Shown here: positions 23,341 to 33,406 of the stretch, one piece after another | Position numbering within the stretch: the first letter of the stretch is position 1 | How the letters are laid out: each line of letters begins with the position of its first letter | NCBI RefSeq assembly: GCF_002878395.1 | Contig: NC_061115.1 | Location: forward strand, 52,977,013-53,041,012 | Reading direction: 5' to 3' | DNA length: 64,000 nucleotides | Origin: Capsicum annuum | Lineage: Eukaryota > Streptophyta > Magnoliopsida > Solanales > Solanaceae | Notes under the pieces: model-generated | What the model saw: only the letters and a program-made list of their open reading frames with translations | Told to the model about the DNA's origin: nothing | The model's database searches: none | Made by a program: the position numbers and the translations under genes

Positions 23341-24640
23341 TTTTTCATCATATGAGGATTTTGGTTTTTGTGAAGTTAAGGTCATCTCTATTTGAGCAGA
23401 TTCCTGATCAGCGGTATAAGGATAACGAGTTGTGTTTTCTCCATGATCAAGCGGTAAGTGGTGAGTCTGGAAGGCACACTAGTTATTCCTAGTGTATTTT
23501 AGGATTTGAAAGTCACATTTGTGTTCCCCAAAATGATGATTTGATTCAGTCTATTCTTTGTGAAGCTTATAGATCTAGATATTCTATTCACCCCAGTATA
23601 ACTAAGATGTAGAGTTATTTAGGGTAGCCTTACTGGTGGGATGGTATCAATATAGATATGTCAAAATTTATGGCACATTGCCAATGTTGTCAGTAGGTTA
23701 AGGTCGAGCATCAGTGTCCAAGTGAATTGACACAGAGATTACCCATTCCCTAGTGGAAATGGGAACACATAACTATGGACTTCATTAGTGGTTTGCCTCG
23801 TACTTTCGGTAGTCTTGATGGTATTTTCAATATTATGGATTGTTTGACCAAGTTGACATATTTCATTCCAATTTAGATGACGTTCAGTGATGAGAGATTT
23901 GCTAAAATTTATGTTTGAGAAATAGATCATTTACACAGGGTGCCATTTCTATCATGTCAGACTGTGGTTCTTTATTTAGATCGCAATTTTGGAGATCATT
24001 CCAGGAGGAGTTGGTTAGTCAAGTGGATTTGAATACAACCTTTCATCCCCTGATAGATGGTTAGTGTAAGAGGACAATTCTAGTGCCTGAGGATATGCTC
24101 CAAAACTATTTTATAGATTTCAGAGGATAGTGAAATCAACAGTTAGCATTGGCAGAGTTTACCTACAACAACGTCTATCATTAAAGTATAGACATGGCAC
24201 TTTATGAGGTTTTGTATGGTACGAGATATTGTTCTTCAATTTAATTATTTGAAAATTCTGAGGTAAGACCTCGTGGTATTGATTTGATTGAAGATTCATT
24301 GGATAGAGTCACAGTAATTAAAGATAGGTTGAGAGAAAACTAGAGTTGGCAGAAGGCCAACACCATTTTAGGATCCGTTCCTTGAGATTCAAAGTTCTTG
24401 AATATGTGTTCCTTCATATTTTTCCAATAAGGGGTGTTATGAGGTTCGGATGGAAGGGTAAGCTCAGCCGTCGATACATTGGTCCTTTTATGATTCACAG
24501 TACATTTTGTGAGGTGGCCTATGAATTGGCCTTGCCTCCAGATTTTAATGTTGTTTATCTGGTTATCCATATTTCTATGATGCGAAAGTATATTGCTAAT
24601 TTGCCTCATATTCTTAGGTGGGATTTAGTGCAACTAGATG
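23341..24640 (+). pseudogene. F integrase remnant
   Basis: A much decayed zinc-binding region (23341-23700) is followed by the DDE core, with SDCGSLFRSQFW near 23960 (second Asp block), TTFHPLIDG near 24038, EFTYNNVYH near 24160 and YEVLYGTRYCSS near 24210. Then comes the GPY/F module, ORF 24346-24645: RGVMRFGWKGKLSRRYIGPFMI and VIHISMMRKYIANL. Confidence 0.75.
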
Positions 24641-24766
24641 AGTAGTTGACCTTTGAGGAGGAGCCCGTGCATCTTTAGACTAGTTATGTAAGAAAGTTAT
24701 ATACTAGAGAGATTCTTGTAGTTAAGATTCAGTGAAAGCACAACACAGTGGAGGAGGCAACTTCGG
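24641..24766 (+). pseudogene. F chromodomain-like tail, first part
   Basis: LRWDLVQLDE precedes a stop, then LTFEEEPVHL, YVRKLYTREILVVKIQ, a TGA where the family has Trp, and KHNTVEEATS. The reading is cut at 24766 by the A complex. The next codons (W-E-I-D) are found at 55377. Confidence 0.8.
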
Positions 24767-25146
24767 TGTGACAACCCCCATTTTCGGACAAGGATTAAAA
24801 TCGTTGTTTTTAGTTATATAGACTAGAACCCAATGATTCTATGTCTATATATGTGTGATGATCAGTTATATAGTGTTAAAATATCCTTTTATATCAGTTG
24901 AGGTCATAAAAATCTCCTAACTCAAAGACGAGTGGAGAATGCTCCTATCGATTAAGTTCTAGTGAACATTTCAGCTTGGGTCAAATTTAGACCACCATTA
25001 CTCCTTGTACACAATGAATTGTGTATACTACTGTATATCAAATAAAACGTGCTTGAATCTTCTTTCCAATGCATTTTATTTCACCTTAATCCGATATCGG
25101 AGCAAAAAGTTATACTCATTTTACTTCAGCATATTTGTCATTCAAC

Positions 25147-25492
25147 AAAGGGAAGACCTGAGTTGATAGGCCATTTCCTAAGTGACAACCTATGATCCAC
25201 GTTGTCACCCCAAACCAGTGAGATATTATTTTAAGCTACCAAGTGATGACCTAAGTTGATAGGCCATCACCTATGTGACGACCAATCAGCCCAAGTCGTC
25301 ACCCTTTACCCAAAACATACAAAAATCAGCTTCCAAGTGACGACCAGAGTTGATAGGCCATCACCTAATTGACAACCTATTAGGCCAAGTCGTCACCCAA
25401 GACCAGCAACTCAAAAAATTAGCATATGAGTGATGACTTGGTGTGATAGGTCATCACTTGATCGATGACCTATCAACTAAGGACGTCACCCT
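25147..25492 (+). repeat. Four imperfect tandem units, period about 94 bp
   Basis: Units start near 25147, 25241, 25335 and 25428. Each has the plan gtgacgacc ... gataggccatcacc ... tgacgacctatcagcc ... gtcgtcaccc, so short inverted repeats (gtgacgac with gtcgtcac) recur inside every unit. G+C is higher than in the surroundings. The same array is in the middle LTR at 30304-30647. Confidence 0.85.
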
Positions 25493-27291
25493 TGAAATTC
25501 AGAAATTTCTATTTGAATTCAAAGGGGTATTTTTGTCTTTTCCCTCAACTCTCATGACATAAATTATCAAAATCACGTATTTAGTTATCATAAAGTAGTT
25601 TTGAAAACCCCTAATCCTCTATATTCACAAGAACAAGATTACGGTTTCCCCTTAAGTCCATCTTCCAAGTACTTCAAGAAACCATTACATTTTACTCAAG
25701 ATAGCCAAGAATTCAAAGTTTTCAATCCAAGAACTTCAAGAAATGTCCTCGAGAGTATTCCCGCTGCTTCCAAAGTATACTCGTTCCATCAAATCAGGCG
25801 ATGCAACGTTTGCAGGGTTATGAACAAGGATTCTTCCTTCATCCTTGTGCCCAAAGCTAGTTTTTAATGTTTAATTTACATGATTTACAAATAAGGTTTA
25901 TACCCAATTGTTATTATTTCATGTTTATGAAGTTACAAATGATGTGATGTTTCTCAGTTTTCACATGTTCATACGTTTGGCTTGGTTTTTACATATATTG
26001 ATAATTGAACTTTATGTTTGCTAAAGAATCTTGAAATTTTTATTATTGAACATGAACCTTGTGATGTTTTGACTTGAATAATAGTATGGGTTTTGAAGCC
26101 CTAGTTTTGAATATTTATATTTCAAGAAATTGTGTTTTTAAGCACTCTATGATTACTATATCTTCAGACTTTTAAACAGTATTTGATCTTTTGATCCTTA
26201 GCTTAGATATGGAATCCACAATGCTGCTTTATTACAGTTCAGAAAAAAATTAGTTTTGATTACAACTTTAAACAGACAGATGCATAACTGGTGTTCATTA
26301 TAAACCTTTATGCTAGTTTTAAAGAGGATTTCCTACAGAATGAGCATACATATTAAGGGAGTAGTATTTTGCACTAAGTGGAAAGTTTAGGTTCAGCGTA
26401 TCTTACTTCCCTAGAACTATGAGCCAACATAGTTATAGATTTAGATTATTCCCATTTCTTTATGGATGAAAGATATAGATTGTCATAACTTACCTTAGGT
26501 TATACTCCTTAGCAAAAGTATGACACCTCTCCCCAATGTAAGGTTTTCTCCCTAGGTTAACATGTCGTTGGACATCATGATTGCTCACATGGTGTATGTC
26601 GATTAGAGTACCTCCCTAGGCCTAAGTCCTAAAACAGAATAATAAAACAATTTTTAGAAATTAAGTGTAAAGGCTTACAATTTTACTCAGATATTGTTTT
26701 ACATAAGACATTAGCTATGCGATTTTCAGCTTTTAGTTTACAGATGGTAAATGTGAGCCATTTAACACTTAACCTACATGATTGAAAACGGTTTTGAATT
26801 CAGTCCTACTTATTCCACTAATGGAAACAGTAAATGTACAACTTTTAGAACTAAGTGTTATGGCTCACAAGATTTATACAGTATGCTTTATTATTCATGA
26901 TTTATGATTTTCAGCTTTCAGTTATTCAATCCAATGTGTGTCATTTACATTTAGCATTCATTTATTTTTTAAGTTTATATAAACATTGAGATATTGTTTT
27001 TCTTATCCATTCCCCCACATGCTCAGTACATTCTTAAAGTACTGATCCACATATACATCTATGTGTTACATTGTCTCATAATGTAGTTATCAGTTTAGTT
27101 ACAGTCCATATATCACGATCAGACAGTTGCAGATTCCAGACAACAGATGATGAGTCCTCCCACTTCTGGGACTTCAGTCAGATATTATCTATGTACTTTA
27201 TTTTTTTTACATATGTGTATTGATTCGTGGTAGTTGGAGGTATGTACCACCTATCTATAGTCAGTACAGTAGAGGCTACATAGACTATTAG

Positions 27292-27351
27292 CAGAGCTAA
27301 TTTATATGATTCTAGTTTTGTCAGAGCTAATTTATATGATTCTAGTTTTGT
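27292..27351 (+). repeat. Perfect 30-bp tandem duplication in the A LTR
   Basis: cagagctaatttatatgat... is present at 27292-27321 and 27322-27351 without differences. The other A LTR copies near 55145 and 57555 carry one copy, so the duplication is private to this LTR. Confidence 0.9.
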
Positions 27352-27552
27352 TTTGTATAAGTAGAGTTCTAATTATTTTTATATAGCTTTGTATTGATCA
27401 AATTCAGAAAAGATTAATCTTTCACATATTTCTTTCATATTTATGTATTTTAACCAGTTGCTCATCATTTATGCCAGTAAAAGGGTTAACTTTGGATCAA
27501 GTGTGGTCCTAAGCACTATGTGATTACTAGGGGGTAGTCTCGGGTCGTTACA

Positions 27553-27571
27553 AACTTGATATCAAAGTGAT
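27553..27571 (+). other. A primer binding site (degenerate)
   Basis: aacttgatatcaaagtgat directly follows the LTR and resembles AACTTGGTATCAGAGC. It is the same tRNA-Met type as in F, G and D. Downstream, gtcgtgtctagtagagtctta is similar to the leader of F near 8900. Confidence 0.7.
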
Positions 27572-29910
27572 GTTTAAGTATCCTAGGGTATCTGCAAAGT
27601 CGTGTCTAGTAGAGTCTTACAGAATGGTATGGAGAGGTCTGCACAATTCTTTGAGAAGCGACAGGACATTTAAGAAAAGTTTTCTTTCTCTCATACTATA
27701 TATCATGCAATAAAGTTGTTCCCTCAAAAACTTTTGTTTATTTGTGTGTTACTCCATAATTCTCCGTCTATGAATTATTCTTGCGATAACATTATTTGTA
27801 AGTTCCAATTACTCCCAAGATATTGTTCTCAGATTTACTATCTATAACTTCAGAAGTCATACAAGGGGCTTGAGAGGAGCTCTCTAGTGTGTTAAAAGTT
27901 CCTCAAGTTGAAAGTATGTCCTCATCCATATGATTTGTATATTTAAGATATAATATGTTATAAATTCATATTCCTAATTAACCACTTTTATCAAGATAGT
28001 TCTCATGAGAGGTGATAGTATGAACCCAAAGTGTTAAATAAAGTTTGCATTGAGGGATGTTATGACCTTGGGTTTTATGATTCATAAATAGTAATCCCTT
28101 CTTATAATTGTAAGTATGGGTTTAAAAGTGTAGTGACAAGAAAGATTGTTATGGCGATTAATCGAATGTATATAGATGAACTTTTGCATGTGATCGAGTT
28201 AGTAAATAGGTGATGTGCCCTTGTGTTTTAGTTTAGTGGAAGGTAGAAAAGGAGTTTAGGTAGAGCTTCCAGAGATATTGATGTAATTAGGCGTATAGAT
28301 ACGTAAATAGTCGTGAGGTGTAGAAGGAGGGTATTCTAGCTAATTTTAATAAGAAATACTATATGATTACGATAGATTATCATTGTTATGACGTTCTAGT
28401 GGGATATTGTCTCTTGATGCTTTATTTTATAGCTTCCAAGTTAGAATATTATTGTGAGGTTGTGTTGTTCATCATGCCTAGCACTAGACACTAAGTTGGA
28501 ACAGTAGATGATCATCCAGGTAAAAATAATGATTGCGTAGTTAGTGATGCTAGTTATATGGAAGTGATATAGCAGGCTTGAAAAGTGTATGCAAGAGTTT
28601 AAGTTCATGTATTCATAATTAAGTATGATGTAGAGGTGTGCCTAAGGTTATATGGGTTGTATAATTTTTAAAGTTTATTAAGTGTTGTGTGTGGTTAATA
28701 GTACACTTGAGTGATTAGGTGGAAGAAGGCAAGCTATAGTGTACATGATGTTCGTATTAGATAAGTTGAGGAGTTATGAATAGTTGGTGGTGAGAACTTT
28801 AAGTATGATTTTGATTCTTATGTCTTAGGAAGGATAGAATTTTGAGATACAATCTTGATACGATATGATTATGCATTTAGTGAGTCAAGTTTGTTTGTCG
28901 AGTTAATATAATGTAAGTCTATGATGTTCAAGTGTAATAGTAGTTCTCATGGTTTCAGGAAAATATAATTTTAGTGATGTGATATTTATATATTATGATG
29001 AAGTCCGTATGGTAGTTAACGATTTGGGGATATCCATGTTATATGTTAGAATCTATGTTTGAATCTTTGAAGGTTGAGCTAATGGAAAGAGAAGTTGAAA
29101 CAATGTTAAGATTCCTTATTGAGCTATCTTATTCAGATCATGCCTAAGGTTCTTTTCTCCCTAAAATCATTATAACTTTATATAAAAAGATTTGAAGAAA
29201 TACTCCAGTTGAGTATGTGCTTTCAGTATGAGTTAGTTTATATAGCTAGTAATTCCAATTAGCAGTCAAACAAATAAGTTCCTATGGTTTCCATCTCTAG
29301 TCTGACTAACCGTTGTTACATGAATTTGGCTATTCCATGAGGTAAAATATTCGCAATCATGAAAATTATGAACTCAGCTCAGTTCATGCATCATGCATCA
29401 GTTTTAGATTCAGCTATTTAGTCATGATCAGTTTAAAAGTGTTCAGTGTATAACCTCAGTTTTTCAAGTATTCTATCTCAGAAATTGTAATACGTTTATA
29501 CGACCTTGGTCTCGTTACATCATGAGTTGTTCTTACATTATGTACTTAGTGATGTAGTGAAGCCTTTTTCCTTTGATTCGTATACGTGTCGTATTGAGTG
29601 ACAATTCCTAAATGATAATTACATACTTTATTCTATCCCTAGTAACTATTGGAATATTAATGTATCCGTTAGCACTTCACAGTTCTATATTAATGATTTT
29701 ATCATGTAAATTTCATGTGAGTTCTAAACTCCCAGCATCAATTAGTTCCTTATAGTCAGTAAGTCAAGTCAACTCAGAAATCAACTTCATGATAGACTTT
29801 AAAGTTTCAGCTTAGTTATATCCATTATTAGCATATATGCTATGTCTACATTATTCCATACTTTTAATTCTACAATAAGTTCCTACCCATCATTACAGGA
29901 CGAATTATTC
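27572..29910 (+). other. A internal region, first copy, non-coding
   Basis: There is no ORF of 60 codons or more and no gag or pol motif in any frame. The region from 28476 matches the second internal copy from 48097. Compared with that copy, about 1.45 kb is missing around 29098-29109. The end (cattacaggacgaattattc) resembles the 3' untranslated ending of coding Tekay elements. Confidence 0.7.
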
Positions 29911-29924
29911 CAATGGGGAGATAA
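29911..29924 (+). other. A polypurine tract
   Basis: caatggggagataa lies immediately before the LTR start tgtaacaac. It is similar to the tract of B (aagggggatata, 45637-45648) and, on the minus strand, of D. Confidence 0.75.
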
Positions 29925-31066
29925 TGTAACAACCACTATTTTCGGACTTGGATTCAAATCATTGTTATTAGGTATACAGACCAGAACCCAGTGATTCTAT
30001 GTCTATATATGTGTGATTATCAATTCAATAGTGTTAAAATACCCTTTTATATCAGTCAAGGTCATAAGAATCTACAACTCAAAAATGAGTTTAGAATGTT
30101 CCTATTGATTAAGTTGTAATAAATATTTAAGCTGGGGTCAAATTTAGACGATCATTAATCATTGTACATGATGAATTACATATCCTACTATATATCAAAT
30201 GAAAGGTCTTTGAATTTATTTCCAACACATTTTGTTTCACCTAAATCTGTTTTCGGAGCAAGAAGTTATACTCATTTTACCTCAGCATGTTTGTCTGTCA
30301 ACAAAGTGACGACCTGAGTTGATTGGCCATTAGCTAACTGATGACCTATCAGCCAAGCCGTCACCCCAACCCGGCGAACCATTATTTTTTGTTTCCAAGT
30401 GATGACCTGAGTTGATAGGTAGTCACCTAAGTGATGACCTATCAGCCCAAGTCATCACCCTTAACCCGAAACTCACAAAAATCAGCTTCTAAGCAACGAC
30501 CTAAGTGGAGAGGCCATCACCTATGTGATGACCTACCAGCCCAAGTCATCACCCAAGACCAACAACTCATAAAATCAACTTCTGAGTGATGACTTGGTGT
30601 GATAGTTTATCACTTGGTCAACGACCTATCAACCAAGATTGTCACCCTTGAAATTTAGAAATTTCTATTTGAATCCGTAGGGGTATTTTAGTCTTTTCCC
30701 TCAAATCCCATGACTTCAATTATGAAAATCATGTACTAAGCCATCATAAATCAGTTTTGAAAACCCCTAATCCACTTTATTCACAAGTGCAATATTAGGG
30801 TTTTTCCTAAAGTCCATCTTCCAAGAACATCAAGAATCCATTACATTCACTTCAAGATAGTCAAGAAATAAAACTTTCCAATCCAAGAACTTCAAGAAAA
30901 GTCCTCAAGAATATTCCCAAGGCTTCCAAAGTCAACTTTTTCCATCAAATCACTCTAAGCAAGGCATGTGGGGTTATGAACAAGGATATATCTTTTATCT
31001 TTGTGCTTAAAACTAGTTTTCAAAGTTTAATTTACATGATTTGCAAATACAGTTTGTACCTAATTT
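29925..31066 (+). repeat. A middle LTR, first 1.14 kb
   Basis: Collinear with 24767-25905, including the 94-bp tandem array. Similarity stops at 31066 where LINE sequence begins. The lost second half of this LTR and the first part of the following internal region went with the LINE's 3' part in one deletion, or were replaced. Confidence 0.85.
30304..30647 (+). repeat. Tandem 94-bp units in the A middle LTR
   Basis: Same four-unit array as 25147-25492, with units starting near 30304, 30396, 30490 and 30583. Substitutions fall in all units, so no recent homogenisation is visible. Confidence 0.85.
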
Positions 31067-32901
31067 TAATTAGTTGGAGACTTTACAATGTTCACGACCT
31101 TCTCCAACGTTCACGACCCTACTAACCCCTAACGTTCACTGACCACCATCGGGCGGCAAACACCGGAGACAACGTAGGCACACTGGACATAGGTAAGGGC
31201 AATCTCTTCCCGGATCTCCCTATCCCCCTTCTCTAACCCCTCTTTCCCCTTCTATTCTTTTCACTACTATTGTAGGTGTAACTAGGGCCTCCTCCGGCTT
31301 GACTTTTTGGCTGTGGCAAAGTGTAAGGGGATAGCACCTGTCAAAGTAGGTGGGTACAAAGATGCCGACGATCAGATTCTGGAATGAACTAGACGCATGA
31401 GTGGAAATTCAGCGATGCTCCGACAACTAATTTTGACATCAATGCTGTCTTAACTAGTAGCACGCAGGCATACCGGTGATATTTTTACTTTAATATTTAG
31501 TCACTTCTTTTTAGTTTTGGTTTCTTTGAACTATTTTGTTTATTTTGTTGTTTATTTTGTTTATTTTGTTGCTTGTTTCCATCTTATTTGTCCTTGTTTT
31601 TGCTCTTTTTCTGGTTTCTTATTTGTCTCCTCTCTATTTCTTGTAGCTTGTTTATTTTCTCTGTATGTGCTTAGTTTTGGCTTCCTGTAAGTACTTTGAG
31701 GACTGGATGCAGTGCTTTTTAGTGATTTGTGTGGTGTGCATTTTGGCTGCTAAGTCGGGTAGTGTTTTGTGTGCATGCTTTTTTTTATTTTTATTTTTGT
31801 AAGGTTGTTTTGTCCATTGGGTTATTGTCTTAGGGCATTATTTTTGGTGTATTGGGTGTTGAGTAGTGGCTTGATGGGTAAATGGTGGAATAGGGTCAGA
31901 TTCGAGGGGGTTGAGGGTGAGGGCAAGGTAGGTGGGGGGTATAGGCCAAGTATTAGGGTTGGGTTAGGAAGGAGTGGTAGAGGGAGGTGAGAGATGAGAG
32001 AAGATAGGTTGTGGGTAGGGTTGTGGAATATTGGCACCCTTTAGGGTATGTTCGTAGAGTTGATAAAGATTCTTAAGAAGAGGAGAGTGAATATTGCGTG
32101 TGTTCAGGAGACTAGGTGGGTAGGATCTTAGGCTAGAGATATGGATGGGTACAAGCTTTGGTACTCGAGCAGGGATAGGAGTCGAAATGAAGTCAGTATC
32201 ATAATGGATGAGAAGCTTAAAGGTCAGGTTGTGGAGGTTATAAGGGTCAGTAATGGGGTGATGAAGATTAAGTTGGTCTTGCGTCGTTTTAAATTGCATG
32301 CATGTAGTGTTTACGCACTGCAAGTGGGCTTGGAAGAGGAGGTGAAGGCAAGATTTTGGGAAGATTTGGATGAGGTGGTGAGAGGCGTGCCTAGCGGTGA
32401 GAAGATCATCATTGCAGGGGACTTTAATGGGTATATTGGGGTTCTACCTAGAGGCTATGATGATGTGCATGGTGGTTTTGTCTTGGAGTTAGAAATGGCG
32501 AGGGAGCAGCCTTGTTGGATTTTACTAGGGCCTTTAAGCTGGTGGTTGTGAACTCGAGTTTTTTGATGAAGGAGGATCACCTGATTACCTTCCGCAGCAC
32601 AAAAGCAAAGACTTAAATTAAATTTAGCTACTTAGAAAGGGGGATAGGGTGCTATGTAAGGACTGTAAGGTTATTCTGAGAGAGCACCTCTCAACCCAAC
32701 ATAGGTTGTTAGTGATGGACTTGTCAATCAAGAAGACGAAGAAGAGATAGGTCTGGGAGGGTCTATCTAGAATTAAGTGGGGTAGGTTGATACCAGAAAG
32801 TGCACAAGAAATAGGGAAAAAGGTGGCGGTTATGGGGGCATGAGAGTGTAGGGGGGACGTGGATGCTATAAGGGATAGGGGAAAAGGTGGAGGGTATAAG
32901 G
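31067..32901 (+). mobile_element. LINE (RTE-type), 5' end present, 3' part missing
   Basis: The 5' untranslated part (31067-31990) has cacgacc-type repeats, a pyrimidine-rich run and a long T-rich stretch that could be an unspliced intron. An apurinic-type endonuclease ORF follows. The element stops before the reverse transcriptase, and A internal sequence begins at 32902. LINE copies usually lose their 5' end, so loss of the 3' end points to a later deletion. No poly-A tail or target duplication is visible. Confidence 0.7.
31994..32895 (+). pseudogene. LINE endonuclease (EEP fold) remnant
   Basis: From ATG 31994 the frame reads VGLWNIGTL-stop-G, the catalytic Asn block, then NIACVQETRWVGS (catalytic Glu) and DGYKLWYSSRDRSRN. 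ORF 32141-32551 continues through CSVYALQVGLEEEVKARFW and IIIAGDFNGYIG, which holds the Asp-x-Asn block. Later frames give EDHLITF-like, RLLVMDLSIKK and ESAQEIGKKVA. This is the exonuclease-endonuclease-phosphatase domain of Solanaceae RTE-like LINEs, often labelled 'craniofacial development protein 2-like'. It nicks target DNA for target-primed reverse transcription. Several stops; inactive. Confidence 0.8.
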
Positions 32902-32934
32902 GAATGTGAGGTTGTCTTGTTCATCATGCCTAGC
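32902..32934 (+). other. A internal fragment and left target duplication of B
   Basis: tgtgaggttgtcttgttcatc matches the first A internal copy at 28451-28475 and ends in catgcctagc. The last five bases, ctagc (32930-32934), are repeated at 48097-48101 on the other side of B. Confidence 0.8.
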
Positions 32935-33010
32935 ATTTTTCTTTAAGTAAAGTTTCATCTTAAAGAAGAGTAAGGGATGACCTCCCATGTGAGTTTGTAT
33001 TGTTCATCAT
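32935..33010 (+). repeat. B 5' LTR remnant
   Basis: atttttctttaagtaaag ... aagagtaagggatgacctccca corresponds to bases 14-75 of the 3' LTR (45663-45720). The first dozen bases and all of the LTR after about base 75, with primer site and gag start, are gone. The deletion joins straight onto gag. Confidence 0.75.
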
Positions 33011-33406
33011 AGCTAGGTTGATGATGCATGTACAACAGATAGAGGTGGATAAGATAAGGAAGAGAGATAGAGTGGGGGTAACAAGAGACCTATATCTAAG
33101 CAGCATGAGTATAGTCAGGCTAGGTCAATCTGAGCAGCATGAGTATAGTTAGACTAGGTCCCATGGAGGGAACCGTCAACAGTTCCAGAGTCGTTCGTCT
33201 ATGCCAGAACCTTCATCAGCTAGTGCTTCCACGCCTAGTGGAAGGCAGGAGCAAGGGAATAGGTCTTCTATGTCTAGGTCACAGAATAGTGTAGGTAACA
33301 AAACCCGCTATCCTCTTTATACTAAGTGTGGTAGAGATCATCCAGGTGAGTGTGTAGCAGATTAGAGAGGTTATTTTAGTTATGGCAAGATTGGCCACAG
33401 ACTTAG
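33011..33406 (+). pseudogene. B gag, C-terminal part before D
   Basis: Begins within the capsid-nucleocapsid linker: MMHVQQIEVDKIRKRDR, then GNRQQFQSRSSMPEPSSASA, SMSRSQNS, and a first Cys-rich motif YTKCGRDHPGEC. The CCHC knuckle follows as YFSYGKIGHRLS, with Tyr at two Cys positions. D is inserted exactly here (after 33406). The codons resume at 41857 with RDCPHA, completing the knuckle. Confidence 0.8.

Larger units (their letters stand above)
24767..27552 (+). repeat. A first LTR (2.79 kb, complete)
   Basis: Starts tgtgacaaccccca, ends gggtcgttaca, next to the primer site. Partner copies are at 29925 (first 1142 bases), 50850 and 56013. Contains a four-unit tandem repeat (25147-25492) and a conserved block near 25820 (gaacaaggatt, tcatccttgtgcccaaa) also seen in B's LTR near 46410, suggesting a shared functional leader region. 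ORFs such as 25601-25867 recognise as nothing. Confidence 0.85.

Noticed and set aside
25147..25492. CRISPR-like spaced repeats
   Set aside because: Units are contiguous, imperfect and within a plant LTR. There are no unique spacers or cas genes.
24767..31066. Reading the first two A LTRs as an independent complete element with its own insertion site
   Set aside because: The right flank of 29925-31066 is destroyed, and the only matching flanking duplication is at 55377. The single-array model explains more.
31769..32323. Overlapping ORFs on both strands in the LINE leader
   Set aside because: Low-complexity Gly/Arg or Pro/Ser translations. The real signal is the endonuclease frame from 31994.
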